A stretch of DNA of 62,322 bases from an uncultured Paracoccaceae bacterium (GTDB lineage: Bacteria; Pseudomonadota; Alphaproteobacteria; Rhodobacterales; Rhodobacteraceae), in the NCBI GenBank assembly GCA_947503175.1, contig CANNCO010000006.1, positions 1 through 62,322 on the forward strand. Direction: 5' to 3'. Numbering within the stretch: position 1 is the stretch's first letter; every line of letters begins with the position of its first letter. Below the pieces are notes generated by a model that had not been told where the DNA came from, ran no database searches, and was given only the letters and a program-made list of their open reading frames with translations. Position numbers and translations under genes: made by a program. Positions 36,509-44,221 of the stretch are shown piece after piece.

Positions 36509-37338
36509 CAGCTATGTACTCCAATTATGCGCCTGAGAAGGGCCGCCACGTCATCCGGCCGGTGCCGTGTGAACGAGACATGTCCGAGGCCCTCCAGTTC
36601 GTGATAGGTGCCGTTCGCGGCATGGCGCGCGACTTCGCGGACCATGGATGGCGGCGTTTGCACGTCTTCGGTGAACCCGATGGCATGAATCGGCACCGGG
36701 CAACTCTTCAGGGTTTCGCGGCAGTCGAAGTCGAGACAGGCCTGCCATTGGGCGATGAGCTGTTCAGGATCACGGCCGCCGAAACGCGGCCCATAGGCGG
36801 TCTTCACCTTGCTCCAGACCTCTGGGTCGGAGAGGGCGCGCGCCGGATAAGCGAATGCGGCGTAGTGGCACGTTGCGAAATCCACAGGCATCTTGTGACC
36901 GGCCTTGCGAAAGTCGATCTCGGCCTGCATCCAGTCTCGCGTGAAACCATCGATATAGGCCGCCGTTCCCATGGGAATCGCGAGGCGCACAAGGTCGGGG
37001 TGCCGGATCGCAAGGGCTTGCGTGATCAAACCGCCCATCGAAAGGCCCGTCACGACCATCGGTGCCTTGCAATGCGCGCGGATCAGATCGGCCAGATCGT
37101 CCGCGAAATCCTCGATTGTCCAGGGTGGCGCAACGGATGTCGTCTCGCCCACCCCGCGCGGATCGTAACTGGTGCAGCGGAAGTCATAGGTGAAGCGGTC
37201 CCACTGTTCGATCCAGTATTCGGCTGGCGCGTCACCTCCAGGCACCCACACGATATCAGGTCCCTGCCCGTCCTGCGCGACGCGCATCGCCGCATTCGGG
37301 CTTTCATGGGTGAAAACGTGGGTTGTCGAACTGAACAT
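36508..37338 (-). CDS. Alpha/beta-fold hydrolase
   Basis: A 276-residue single-domain hydrolase. Nucleophile elbow MVVTGLSMGGLITQ (about 96-109), oxyanion region DIVWVPGGDAPAEYW near residue 29 (in place of HGxxG), and the terminal His in LEGLGHVSFTRH. The 5-bp gap to mttB and shared TGATG with the regulator mark it as an operon member. A betaine ester, lactone or thioester could be its substrate; nothing in the sequence decides this. Confidence 0.84.
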   Translation of the reverse strand: MFSSTTHVFTHESPNAAMRVAQDGQGPDIVWVPGGDAPAEYWIEQWDRFTYDFRCTSYDPRGVGETTSVAPPWTIEDFADDLADLIRAHCKAPMVVTGLSMGGLITQALAIRHPDLVRLAIPMGTAAYIDGFTRDWMQAEIDFRKAGHKMPVDFATCHYAAFAYPARALSDPEVWSKVKTAYGPRFGGRDPEQLIAQWQACLDFDCRETLKSCPVPIHAIGFTEDVQTPPSMVREVARHAANGTYHELEGLGHVSFTRHRPDDVAALLRRIIGVHS

Positions 37339-37343
37339 TGCCG

Positions 37344-38888
37344 TCAGCTTTCCGGCGGCGCACCACCTTCAGAGGTGCGCTTGGCGGCGAAGGCGCGAAG
37401 CTGTTCTACCAGCGCCGGATCAGGTGTGAACTCCGGAGGTGCTTCGAGGATTTTTTGCCAGATACCCGTCGCGCGCTGGCTCGCATCAAGCTCTCCCCGC
37501 TCGGTCCAGGTTCCGAAGTTCGACCAATCGGCAACGAGGGGTTCATAGAAAGCGGACTGGTAGCGTTCCATCGTATGGGTCGCACCGAAGAAGTGTCCGC
37601 CCGGCTGGACTTCGGTGAGGGCGGAGAACGCGATATCATCATCGGTTTCGGGCGTCGGTGTGCAAAGCTCGGCGATGATCTGGAGCATCTCCATGTCGGT
37701 GATGAACTTTTCGTAGGACACCGACAGTCCCCCTTCGATCCACCCTGCCCCGTGAATGACAAGGGTGGCGCCGGCAAGCACGGCACCCCAGGCACTCATC
37801 TGGGTTTCGTGGGCGGCCTGGGCATCGTTGATGTTCGCAGCGCACCCGGCCGCATTCCGCCATGGCAGGCCGAGTCGGCGGGCAAGCTGGCCGGAGCCGA
37901 GGCTTGCCTTGACCTGTTCCGGCGTTCCGAAGGCAGGTGCGCCGGACTTCATGTCCACATTCGAGGCAAAGGCGCCGTACATCACCGGCGCACCGGGATT
38001 GGCAAGCTGGTTGAGCGTGATGCCCGCCATCGCCTCGGCATGGCTGAGCGTCAGTGCACCCGCAACGGTCACGGGGGCCATAGCCCCCATGAGGCAGAAA
38101 GGTGTGACGATCGCAGGCTGGCCCGCACGGGCAAAGTCGATCAGCCCCTGCGCCATCGGGATATCGATCTGGCGTGGCGAATTGGTGTTGATGATCGTGT
38201 AGCAGTGGGCGTTTGAGCCAAATTCCTCTGCACTCAAACCGCGGAAATCGCGGATCATCCGGAAACAGTCACCTGCCTGCCGCGTACCCCGCGAGAAAAC
38301 GAAAGGGATCTTGTCCGACAGCGACAGTTGCGTCTCGGTGAATGCGTAATGGCGAATATGCGCCGGAACGTCTTGTGGCTCGACACCCGGAGACAGCATC
38401 TGGATGACATCGAAGTGCTGCACAAGCCGGGTGAGTTCCCGCACATCGGTCAGGCTTCCGGGACGACGACCCCGGACCAAATCCGTAGCATTTGGCGCAC
38501 CGGCTCCGGACTGGAAAGCGAGCGTTCCGAGTTCCATCGTAAGATCACGATGTGGCGCGGCGCCTTTGATCGTGAAACTGCGCGGGGCAGTGGCTAGGGC
38601 CGCCTCAACGATATCACGGTCGATCTGAACCATCTGGGTGTCTTCATCGACCAAGGCCCCGGCGGCCGCGAATATCTTGCGTGCTTCGGGAAGAAGCACC
38701 TTTACGCCAAGCTCCTCAAGAACGCGGAGCGCAGTGTCATGGATCGCCTCGACGCGATCCTCAGAGAACACCGTTGCTGGCATGAACGGGTTCTTGAGCG
38801 TGTGATAACTGGTCTGGCGCACACCGCCGCCCGCATCGGGCCGGGACCCTTTGCGCCGCGTGCGGGAGCGTGCCTCGGGCAGACTCAT
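37344..38888 (-). CDS. Trimethylamine-methyltransferase family (MttB-like) protein without pyrrolysine
   Basis: A 514-residue member of the MttB superfamily (COG5598). Family stretches include QSGAGAPNATDLVRGRRPGSLTDVRELTRLV, TINTNSPRQIDIPMAQGLIDFA-type and EVQPGGHFFGATHTMERY. The frame is uninterrupted, so the pyrrolysine (UAG) of archaeal MttB is absent. Characterised non-Pyl relatives demethylate glycine betaine (MtgB), proline betaine (MtpB) or carnitine (MtcB), moving the methyl to a corrinoid protein. No corrinoid-protein or reactivase gene is in this window. The start overlaps the stop of the upstream DMGDH-type gene by 4 bp. Confidence 0.86.
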   Translation of the reverse strand: MSLPEARSRTRRKGSRPDAGGGVRQTSYHTLKNPFMPATVFSEDRVEAIHDTALRVLEELGVKVLLPEARKIFAAAGALVDEDTQMVQIDRDIVEAALATAPRSFTIKGAAPHRDLTMELGTLAFQSGAGAPNATDLVRGRRPGSLTDVRELTRLVQHFDVIQMLSPGVEPQDVPAHIRHYAFTETQLSLSDKIPFVFSRGTRQAGDCFRMIRDFRGLSAEEFGSNAHCYTIINTNSPRQIDIPMAQGLIDFARAGQPAIVTPFCLMGAMAPVTVAGALTLSHAEAMAGITLNQLANPGAPVMYGAFASNVDMKSGAPAFGTPEQVKASLGSGQLARRLGLPWRNAAGCAANINDAQAAHETQMSAWGAVLAGATLVIHGAGWIEGGLSVSYEKFITDMEMLQIIAELCTPTPETDDDIAFSALTEVQPGGHFFGATHTMERYQSAFYEPLVADWSNFGTWTERGELDASQRATGIWQKILEAPPEFTPDPALVEQLRAFAAKRTSEGGAPPES

Positions 38889-41290
38889 GGCCGCATCACG
38901 GATCCGGCGGGATCATAAGGCGATGCCGGTATCACCGTGGCGCCACGTTCGGCGCCAACGATGTGAACCGTGAAGTCGGTTCCCGGAGCGGTCAGGTCGG
39001 TGTTCACCAACGCCATGGCGAGGGATCTGCCAAGCGCATGCCCATAACCGCCGGAGGTGACAAAGCCCACGCGTTCTCCGTTCTGCCAGATCGGCTCATA
39101 TCCCGAGGCATCGGCCCCGGCGGCATCGATCTCAAGCGTAACAAGCGTCTGGGCTGGTCCGTTTCCATCACGCTCGGCGATTGCTGCGTCGCGTCCGGTG
39201 AATGTTGGCTTGTCCCAGGCGATCCAACGATCCATCCCGGTCATGCCAGGGGTGTAGGCCTGCGTGAACTCTGCCGACCATATCCCGAAGGATTTCTCAA
39301 GCCGGAGTGACAGAAGGGCATTGAAACCATACTCGATCATCCCCTGCCCCGCACCGGCCTCAAGGAGCATGCGCCGCAGGGCGATGTGATCTCCCATACG
39401 ACAATGGATCTCGTATCCAAGCTCTCCGGTGACGGAGAGCCGTCCAACCCGGGTTTTCAGAAGACCGATATCGAAACTGCCGCATCCCATGAAGGGAAGG
39501 CCCGCGACATCTCCATCGGTGAGTGTTTCGAGTACCTTCAGGGAGTTTGGACCGGAGAGCGAGAACCCAACGGTCTCTTCGCCCAGATCGCGAACGAAGA
39601 CCCCATCAATCATGTGATCCGCGAACCAGCGGCTGTGCCAACCACGCAGATAATACGATCCCATAATCCACCAGGTACCATCGCCCCAGTTGAACACAGT
39701 CAGATCACCTTTGAGGCGTCCGTCATGGCCCAGCATCGGAGCAAGGCGGGCGCGTCCCGGTGCCGGGAGTTTGGAGGCCATAAGACCGTCAAGCCAGGTT
39801 TCTGCATTGGGGCCAGTTACTTCGAACCGGGAAAAGCCGGAGATATCCAAAAGGCCAACGGCATCGCGCACGGCCTTGCATTCGGCGTCCACGATGTCGA
39901 ATGCGTTCGACCGTTTCAGTGAAGGCGTTTCCTCAAATCCTTGCGGCGCGAAGTAGAGCGGCACTTCGAGATCCCAGCTTTGGCCCCATTGGCAACCCGC
40001 GGCGGTCATCGCGTCATGCGCTGGCGCCATCTTGAGCGGGCGTCCCGCGGGAAGCTGTTCGTTGGGGTAGGTCATCACGAAACGGCGCGTGTAGAACTGA
40101 CCAGTGGTTTCCTTGATGTACTGCTTGTTCTCGGCAAAGACGCCATAGCGGGCCACATCCATGCCATAGACATCCGCCTCGGGTTCCCCGTGGATGATCC
40201 ATTCGGCAAGGCTTTTGCCGACCCCGCCACCCTGAAGGAACCCGGCCATGACAGCACAGGCACACCAGTAGCCGCGCTTGCCCTGAACCGGGCCGACAAG
40301 CGGATTGCCGTCGGGCGAGAAGGTGAACGCCCCATTCACCCAGTTGCGCACTCCTGCATCCTGCAGGACCGGATAACGCTCGAACCCAAGCGTCAGTTCG
40401 TTCTCGATCCGATCGATGTCTTCTTGAAGGAGTTCGATGCCATAGTCCCACGGGGCGCCGTCCATCATCCAGTGCTGATGGTTGATCTCGTAGATCCCAA
40501 GCAGCATGCCCTTCTGGTCCTGCCGCATGTATGTGAACCCTTCTAGGTCAACGACCAGCGGCAGTTCCTTGTCCAGCGCCGCGATCTCGGGGATCGTTTC
40601 CGTCAGAAGATAGTGGTGCGACAACGGCGAGACCGGCAGTTCGATGCCCGCTATCCTGCCCACCTGCTTCGCCCAAAGGCCGCCCGCATTGACCACATGT
40701 TCGCAGGAGATCGTGCCTTTCTGGGTAACGACCTCCCAGCCTTCAAGTGTCTGGTTCAGTTCGAGAACTCGGTTGTGCTCGATGATTTCAGCACCGTTTT
40801 TCTTGGCGGCGCCCGCATAGGCATGAACCGTGCCTGTGGTGTCGATATACCCCTCGCGATCGGCCCACATGCCGCCCAGGATACCATCGGTGGACATCAC
40901 CGGACAAAGCGCGCCAGCCTCTTCGGGCGTCACAAGACGTACATCCTCAATACCGATGGACTGGAATGTGCGATACGCCGATTGCAGCCATTCCCAGCGG
41001 TCGGGTGTTCCGGCAAGGGTCAGGCCGCCGGTCATGTGCATGCCGACCGATTGACCGCTCTCCTTCTCGATCTGACTGAGAAGATCAATGGTGTAGGCTT
41101 GAAGGGACGCGATGTTCGGGTCCGCATTCAGGGCATGAAACCCACCTGCTGCATGCCAGGACGACCCTGCGGTCAACACCGACCTCTCGATCAGGCAGAC
41201 ATCGGACCAGCCCATTTTCGCGAGGTGATACAGAACCGAGGAGCCGACGACGCCCCCTCCGATCACAACGACTCTGTAATGCGATTTCAC
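38885..41290 (-). CDS. DMGDH/sarcosine-dehydrogenase-type FAD demethylase with GcvT domain (copy 2)
   Basis: An 801-residue homologue of the 27.3-kb demethylase. Dinucleotide motif VVVIGGGVVGSSVLYHLA at 8-25; His46 in TAGSSWHAAGG is the covalent-FAD position. The middle holds SPDGNPLVGPVQGKRGYWCACAVMAGFLQGGGVG and the C-terminal half is a folate-binding GcvT-like domain (VGLLDISGFSRFEVTGPNAETWLDGL..., GELGYEIHC). GTG start at 41288-41290 behind GGGGAGG. Removes an N-methyl group to folate. First gene of the TetR-controlled operon; dissimilar enough from copy 1 to suggest different substrates. Confidence 0.88.
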   Translation of the reverse strand: MKSHYRVVVIGGGVVGSSVLYHLAKMGWSDVCLIERSVLTAGSSWHAAGGFHALNADPNIASLQAYTIDLLSQIEKESGQSVGMHMTGGLTLAGTPDRWEWLQSAYRTFQSIGIEDVRLVTPEEAGALCPVMSTDGILGGMWADREGYIDTTGTVHAYAGAAKKNGAEIIEHNRVLELNQTLEGWEVVTQKGTISCEHVVNAGGLWAKQVGRIAGIELPVSPLSHHYLLTETIPEIAALDKELPLVVDLEGFTYMRQDQKGMLLGIYEINHQHWMMDGAPWDYGIELLQEDIDRIENELTLGFERYPVLQDAGVRNWVNGAFTFSPDGNPLVGPVQGKRGYWCACAVMAGFLQGGGVGKSLAEWIIHGEPEADVYGMDVARYGVFAENKQYIKETTGQFYTRRFVMTYPNEQLPAGRPLKMAPAHDAMTAAGCQWGQSWDLEVPLYFAPQGFEETPSLKRSNAFDIVDAECKAVRDAVGLLDISGFSRFEVTGPNAETWLDGLMASKLPAPGRARLAPMLGHDGRLKGDLTVFNWGDGTWWIMGSYYLRGWHSRWFADHMIDGVFVRDLGEETVGFSLSGPNSLKVLETLTDGDVAGLPFMGCGSFDIGLLKTRVGRLSVTGELGYEIHCRMGDHIALRRMLLEAGAGQGMIEYGFNALLSLRLEKSFGIWSAEFTQAYTPGMTGMDRWIAWDKPTFTGRDAAIAERDGNGPAQTLVTLEIDAAGADASGYEPIWQNGERVGFVTSGGYGHALGRSLAMALVNTDLTAPGTDFTVHIVGAERGATVIPASPYDPAGSVMRP

Positions 41291-41325
41291 AGCAACCTCC
41301 CCGCACTTACTTCAGCCGAGAATGC

Positions 41326-41354
41326 ATATCTGTACACAGATGTCTAGTTATCAA
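41326..41354 (-). promoter_or_regulatory. Promoter with TetR-type operator for the demethylase/mttB operon
   Basis: Reading leftward: -35 TTGATA (41349-41354), 17-bp spacer, -10-like AGATAT (41326-41331), 35 bp before the GTG start. The perfect dyad ATCTGT-AC-ACAGAT (41328-41341) covers the -10 and spacer, where a bound TetR dimer would block RNA polymerase. Confidence 0.5.
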
Positions 41355-41473
41355 TTCGCTGGCCGATTTGTCTCTCCCAGACAGATTTCGTCATGCAGGA
41401 TGCCAAAAGGGCGAACCGCACAGACGAACACAGGCAGGACAATCCAGAAAAGGCGATCTCAATGTGGGCGAGA

Positions 41474-41762
41474 TGGTGCTGCTGGAGAGAATTGAACTCT
41501 CGACCTCTCCCTTCGACCCCCGATGGACTTTCGTCCGGTGTGGGGGCTGGACTATCCCTTGACCCTAGCGCATCTCTGCGCCTTAGGCCCCGCCCGTCTA
41601 GTCTCTACACCTTCCCGGATCGCTCCGGGCTTGGCTCGGGATTGGCATAGGCCCGCCGGCCTTTAGCTTTCCCCGAATTTGAGCGGTTTGCACCCGATCG
41701 TTTCCGGCCGGGGAGGCAAATCATGTTACCAAGGGAGTGCTCTACCTCTGAGCTACAGCAGC
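41474..41762 (-). tRNA. tRNA-Thr(GGU), interrupted by a group I intron
   Basis: 5' exon 41728-41762 (35 nt) and 3' exon 41474-41513 (40 nt) join to a 75-nt cloverleaf with encoded CCA. Acceptor stem GCTGCTG/CAGCAGC, D arm GCTC...GAGC, anticodon stem CTCCC/GGGAG with loop TTGGTAA (anticodon GGT), T arm GAGAG-TTCAATT-CTCTC are all perfect. The exons are separated by 214 bp between anticodon base U36 and A37. Without splicing the tRNA cannot fold, so the threonine codons ACC/ACU would depend on intron removal unless another copy exists. Confidence 0.95.
41514..41727 (-). ncRNA. Group I self-splicing intron (IC3-like) in tRNA-Thr
   Basis: 214 nt, no ORF. Counting from the intron 5' end: P1 pairs exon GGU plus intron AA with UUGCC (9-13), placing the U-G wobble at the 5' splice site; P3 42-47/133-138; P4 52-56/88-92; P5 66-70/75-79; P6 93-95/117-119 with P6a 99-103/110-114; P7 125-129/174-178 (GACTA/TAGTC, guanosine site); P8 141-144 and 147-150 with 157-160 and 161-164; P9 182-186/207-211 capped by GGAC-GAAA-GTCC. 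The exon ends in U and the intron ends in G (omega-G). The core phrases AATCCCGAGCCAAGCCC, AGAGACTAGACGGG and GATAGTCC are the classic conserved elements. Confidence 0.95.
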
Positions 41763-41772
41763 AACGGGGCGG

Positions 41773-41801
41773 GAGATACAGTCTTGACCCGCATTCCACA
41801 A
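41773..41801 (-). promoter_or_regulatory. Probable promoter of the split tRNA-Thr gene
   Basis: Reading leftward: TTGTGG (41796-41801), a 17-bp spacer, TATCTC (41773-41778), 10 bp before the tRNA 5' end. Spacing is ideal and the hexamers are moderate matches. Confidence 0.4.
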
Positions 41802-41855
41802 GAGCGAATTCGACGGAAACCACGAAGTTGCCGGTTCAGGGAACGGTCCGCCGGA

Positions 41856-42083
41856 TCAGGCTGCGACAGAACGCTTGGACGTCGTCGCCTCGCGGCGTCG
41901 TTCGGAGTTGCAAAGATAGTGGCAGCGCGCGACCAGAACGGCCGATGATAGGATACAGACGCCAACGCCGGTTGCCGAGTAGGCGGCCAGTGCGATCAGC
42001 CATGACCCGGATGTAAGCCCGAACCACAGCGCGCTGATTGATCCCGCAACAATGCCAGCCATTAAGATTGGTATTATCATCAT
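41856..42083 (-). CDS. Small two-helix membrane protein
   Basis: A 75-residue ORF with two hydrophobic segments (MMIIPILMAGIVAGSISALWFGL at 1-23; WLIALAAYSATGVGVCILSSAVLVA at about 28-52) and a basic cytosolic tail (NSERRREATTSKR). AAGGG about 13 bp before the ATG may serve as ribosome site. The distribution of hydrophobic residues is coding-like, and the overlapping 86-residue reading in another frame is not. No family recognised. It lies between the acyl-CoA synthetase and the tRNA, on the same strand. Confidence 0.55.
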   Translation of the reverse strand: MMIIPILMAGIVAGSISALWFGLTSGSWLIALAAYSATGVGVCILSSAVLVARCHYLCNSERRREATTSKRSVAA

Positions 42084-42168
42084 CGGAAATTCTCACCCTT
42101 CCCCAATCATCTTCGACGAAGATTCTGGCGAGAATAGGGCAGAACGGTCTCGATTTACTTAAACCGGG

Positions 42169-44052
42169 TCAGCGACGCTCCCACGGAACGATGAAATGAC
42201 CAAGGATTTCCGATACTTTCCCATCTCCCGAAGACTCACCCTCAACGACTGCCGTAAGGCCCCTTTTGGGGTCTTCACGGACCCGCACGACACGATCGGG
42301 AACATCCGACTTTTTCAGTGCGGCATTATAGATCCGGGTGATTGCCCGGCGTCGAAGGTCAGGTTTGAACACCTTGCCGACAGCGGTTTTGGGAAGCTCG
42401 GGCAGGATTTCGACATGTTTCGGATGTGCCGCCCGCTCCGAGATGTGGGCAACGGCAAATTCGAGCAGTTCCTCGGTTGAAACACTCGCACCAGCCACCA
42501 GTTCGACGTAGGCACAGGGCGTTTCGCCCGCATGCGCATCCGGCTGACCGATCGCACCGACCATCGCGACGGCCTCGTGTCCCGCCAGCGCTTCTTCGAT
42601 CAGCGCGGGGTCGATGTTGTGGCCGCCGCGAATGATAAGGTCCTTGGCCCGCCCCGTGATCCACAGGTAACCGTCGGGGTCAATCCGCCCCAGATCGCCG
42701 GTTCTGAGATAGTTGTCATAGTGGAACATATGCAGGTTCTTGTCGCTCTCGGTATAGGTTCCGCCCGGTATTACACCCGGATTGGCCACGCAGATCTCAC
42801 CGATATCGTCAGGCGGGCATTCCGCGACACCTCCGTCGGACGTATGCACAAGTATCTTGACGTCGGTATAGGGAAACGGAAACCCGACCGAGCCGATCCG
42901 TTTTTCCCCGTCTGTCGGATTACAGGAAACCAGACAGGTCGCTTCGGTAAGACCATAGCCTTCGACCACCTTGACGCCGGTCGCCCTCTCAAACCTGTGA
43001 AACAGCTCAACCGGCAGGGGCGACGAACCTGAAAACGCTGTCTGAACCGATGAGATATCGGCATCGACAGGCCTTTGCATCAGGGCCGAGATCGCAGTTG
43101 GAACCGTGATGATGAAGCTGATCTGCCAGCGTTCGATTAGTTTCCAGAAGTTGTCGAAAACGCCGTCTCCGCGATAGCCGGCTGGCGTGGGAAACACGAC
43201 ATGGGCTCCCGATGCGAGAGCCGCCATGACAATCACGTGACAGGCAAACACATGAAAGAGCGGCAAGGGGCAAATGATGTTGTCTTTCTCGGTAAACAGA
43301 AGCGTGTGCCCGATCCAGCCGTTATAGATCATGCCCGAGTACTTGTGTTGCGCGACCTTGGGCATGCCGGTCGTTCCACCAGTGTGGAAATAGGCGGCCA
43401 CCCGGTCACCCTCACCATCGGGGAAACTCAGTGTACGCGGCCGGCGCGTAAGCTCGGCATTGAAATCCAGGACCCGCGCGTTGTGCGCCGTCGGGTTCTT
43501 GGGACGGATCAGAGGTACAATCCAGCTTTTCGGTGGGGTCAGGTAACGATTCAGATCGACTTCAAGTATCGTCTGGACATTCGGGGCAAGTTGCGCGGCC
43601 TCTGCCGCCTTCTGTGCCACATCGGATTTTGGGAAGGCTTTGAGTGTGACCAGAACCTTCGCACCCGTCTCGCGCAGGATAGTTCCAATCTGCTCGGCCT
43701 CCAGTAATGGATTGATGGGATTGACGATCCCCGCGATCATCCCGCCCAGCAGCGTCACGACCGTTTCGTTACAATTCGGAAGGATGTAGGCGACCACATC
43801 GCTTTCACCGACCCCCATATCGCGAAACATGTTTGCAGCCTGACAGGTCCGGGCATGGAGTTCGGCCCAGGTCAGCGTTTCGGCCTTGTCCTTTGGCCCC
43901 GAAAGAATCTGATAGGACACGGCATTACGCGGGCCATGCCGCGACACCACATCCTCAAGAAAACCATACATTGTCCCGGGAAGGCCGCGATCCTCCCACG
44001 GCATTTCGTCCTGAATACGCTGCGCATCGTCGAGTGTTGCGAAATTCCCCAT
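42169..44052 (-). CDS. Acyl-CoA synthetase (AMP-forming)
   Basis: A 627-residue ANL-superfamily ligase that activates a carboxylic acid to the CoA thioester via an acyl-adenylate. Core motifs: YFHTGGTTGMPKVAQHKY (P-loop, about 220-237), VVEGYGLTEATCLVSC (about 361-376), YLRTGDLGRIDPDGYLWITGRAKDLIIRGGHNIDP (hinge, about 450-485) and the C-terminal catalytic Lys in PKTAVGKVFKPDL. Preceded by GGGGAGAG. Single-gene unit between the MsbA-type exporter and the small membrane protein. The acid substrate (fatty, aromatic or branched) is not evident. Confidence 0.9.
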   Translation of the reverse strand: MGNFATLDDAQRIQDEMPWEDRGLPGTMYGFLEDVVSRHGPRNAVSYQILSGPKDKAETLTWAELHARTCQAANMFRDMGVGESDVVAYILPNCNETVVTLLGGMIAGIVNPINPLLEAEQIGTILRETGAKVLVTLKAFPKSDVAQKAAEAAQLAPNVQTILEVDLNRYLTPPKSWIVPLIRPKNPTAHNARVLDFNAELTRRPRTLSFPDGEGDRVAAYFHTGGTTGMPKVAQHKYSGMIYNGWIGHTLLFTEKDNIICPLPLFHVFACHVIVMAALASGAHVVFPTPAGYRGDGVFDNFWKLIERWQISFIITVPTAISALMQRPVDADISSVQTAFSGSSPLPVELFHRFERATGVKVVEGYGLTEATCLVSCNPTDGEKRIGSVGFPFPYTDVKILVHTSDGGVAECPPDDIGEICVANPGVIPGGTYTESDKNLHMFHYDNYLRTGDLGRIDPDGYLWITGRAKDLIIRGGHNIDPALIEEALAGHEAVAMVGAIGQPDAHAGETPCAYVELVAGASVSTEELLEFAVAHISERAAHPKHVEILPELPKTAVGKVFKPDLRRRAITRIYNAALKKSDVPDRVVRVREDPKRGLTAVVEGESSGDGKVSEILGHFIVPWERR

Positions 44053-44221
44053 TCATCTCTCCCCTTGCCCGGGGTCGCCGGGCCCTCTGCACGGATGCTG
44101 CTGCATTCCCACGCCAGCCGCAAGGTAACCGGCGGGCAGGACGTGACGTTACCACTCGAGCAAACACCGGTCGGAATGATAACTATGGCGGAGTATTTGT
44201 CGGGATCAGATCAGAGCGAGA

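Noticed and set aside
37344-38888. Possible pyrrolysine readthrough in the mttB-like gene
   Set aside because: The frame has no internal amber codon, so the protein is the non-pyrrolysine type.
41461-41500. Reading the 3' part of the split tRNA as a tRNA fragment or pseudogene
   Set aside because: The matching 5' half lies 214 nt upstream on the same strand, all stems are perfect when joined, and the spacer is a full group I intron.
41368-41948. Several short ORFs across the tRNA-Thr region on both strands
   Set aside because: They overlap the tRNA exons and the folded intron core, so none can be an intron-encoded endonuclease; no LAGLIDADG, HNH or GIY-YIG motif is present.
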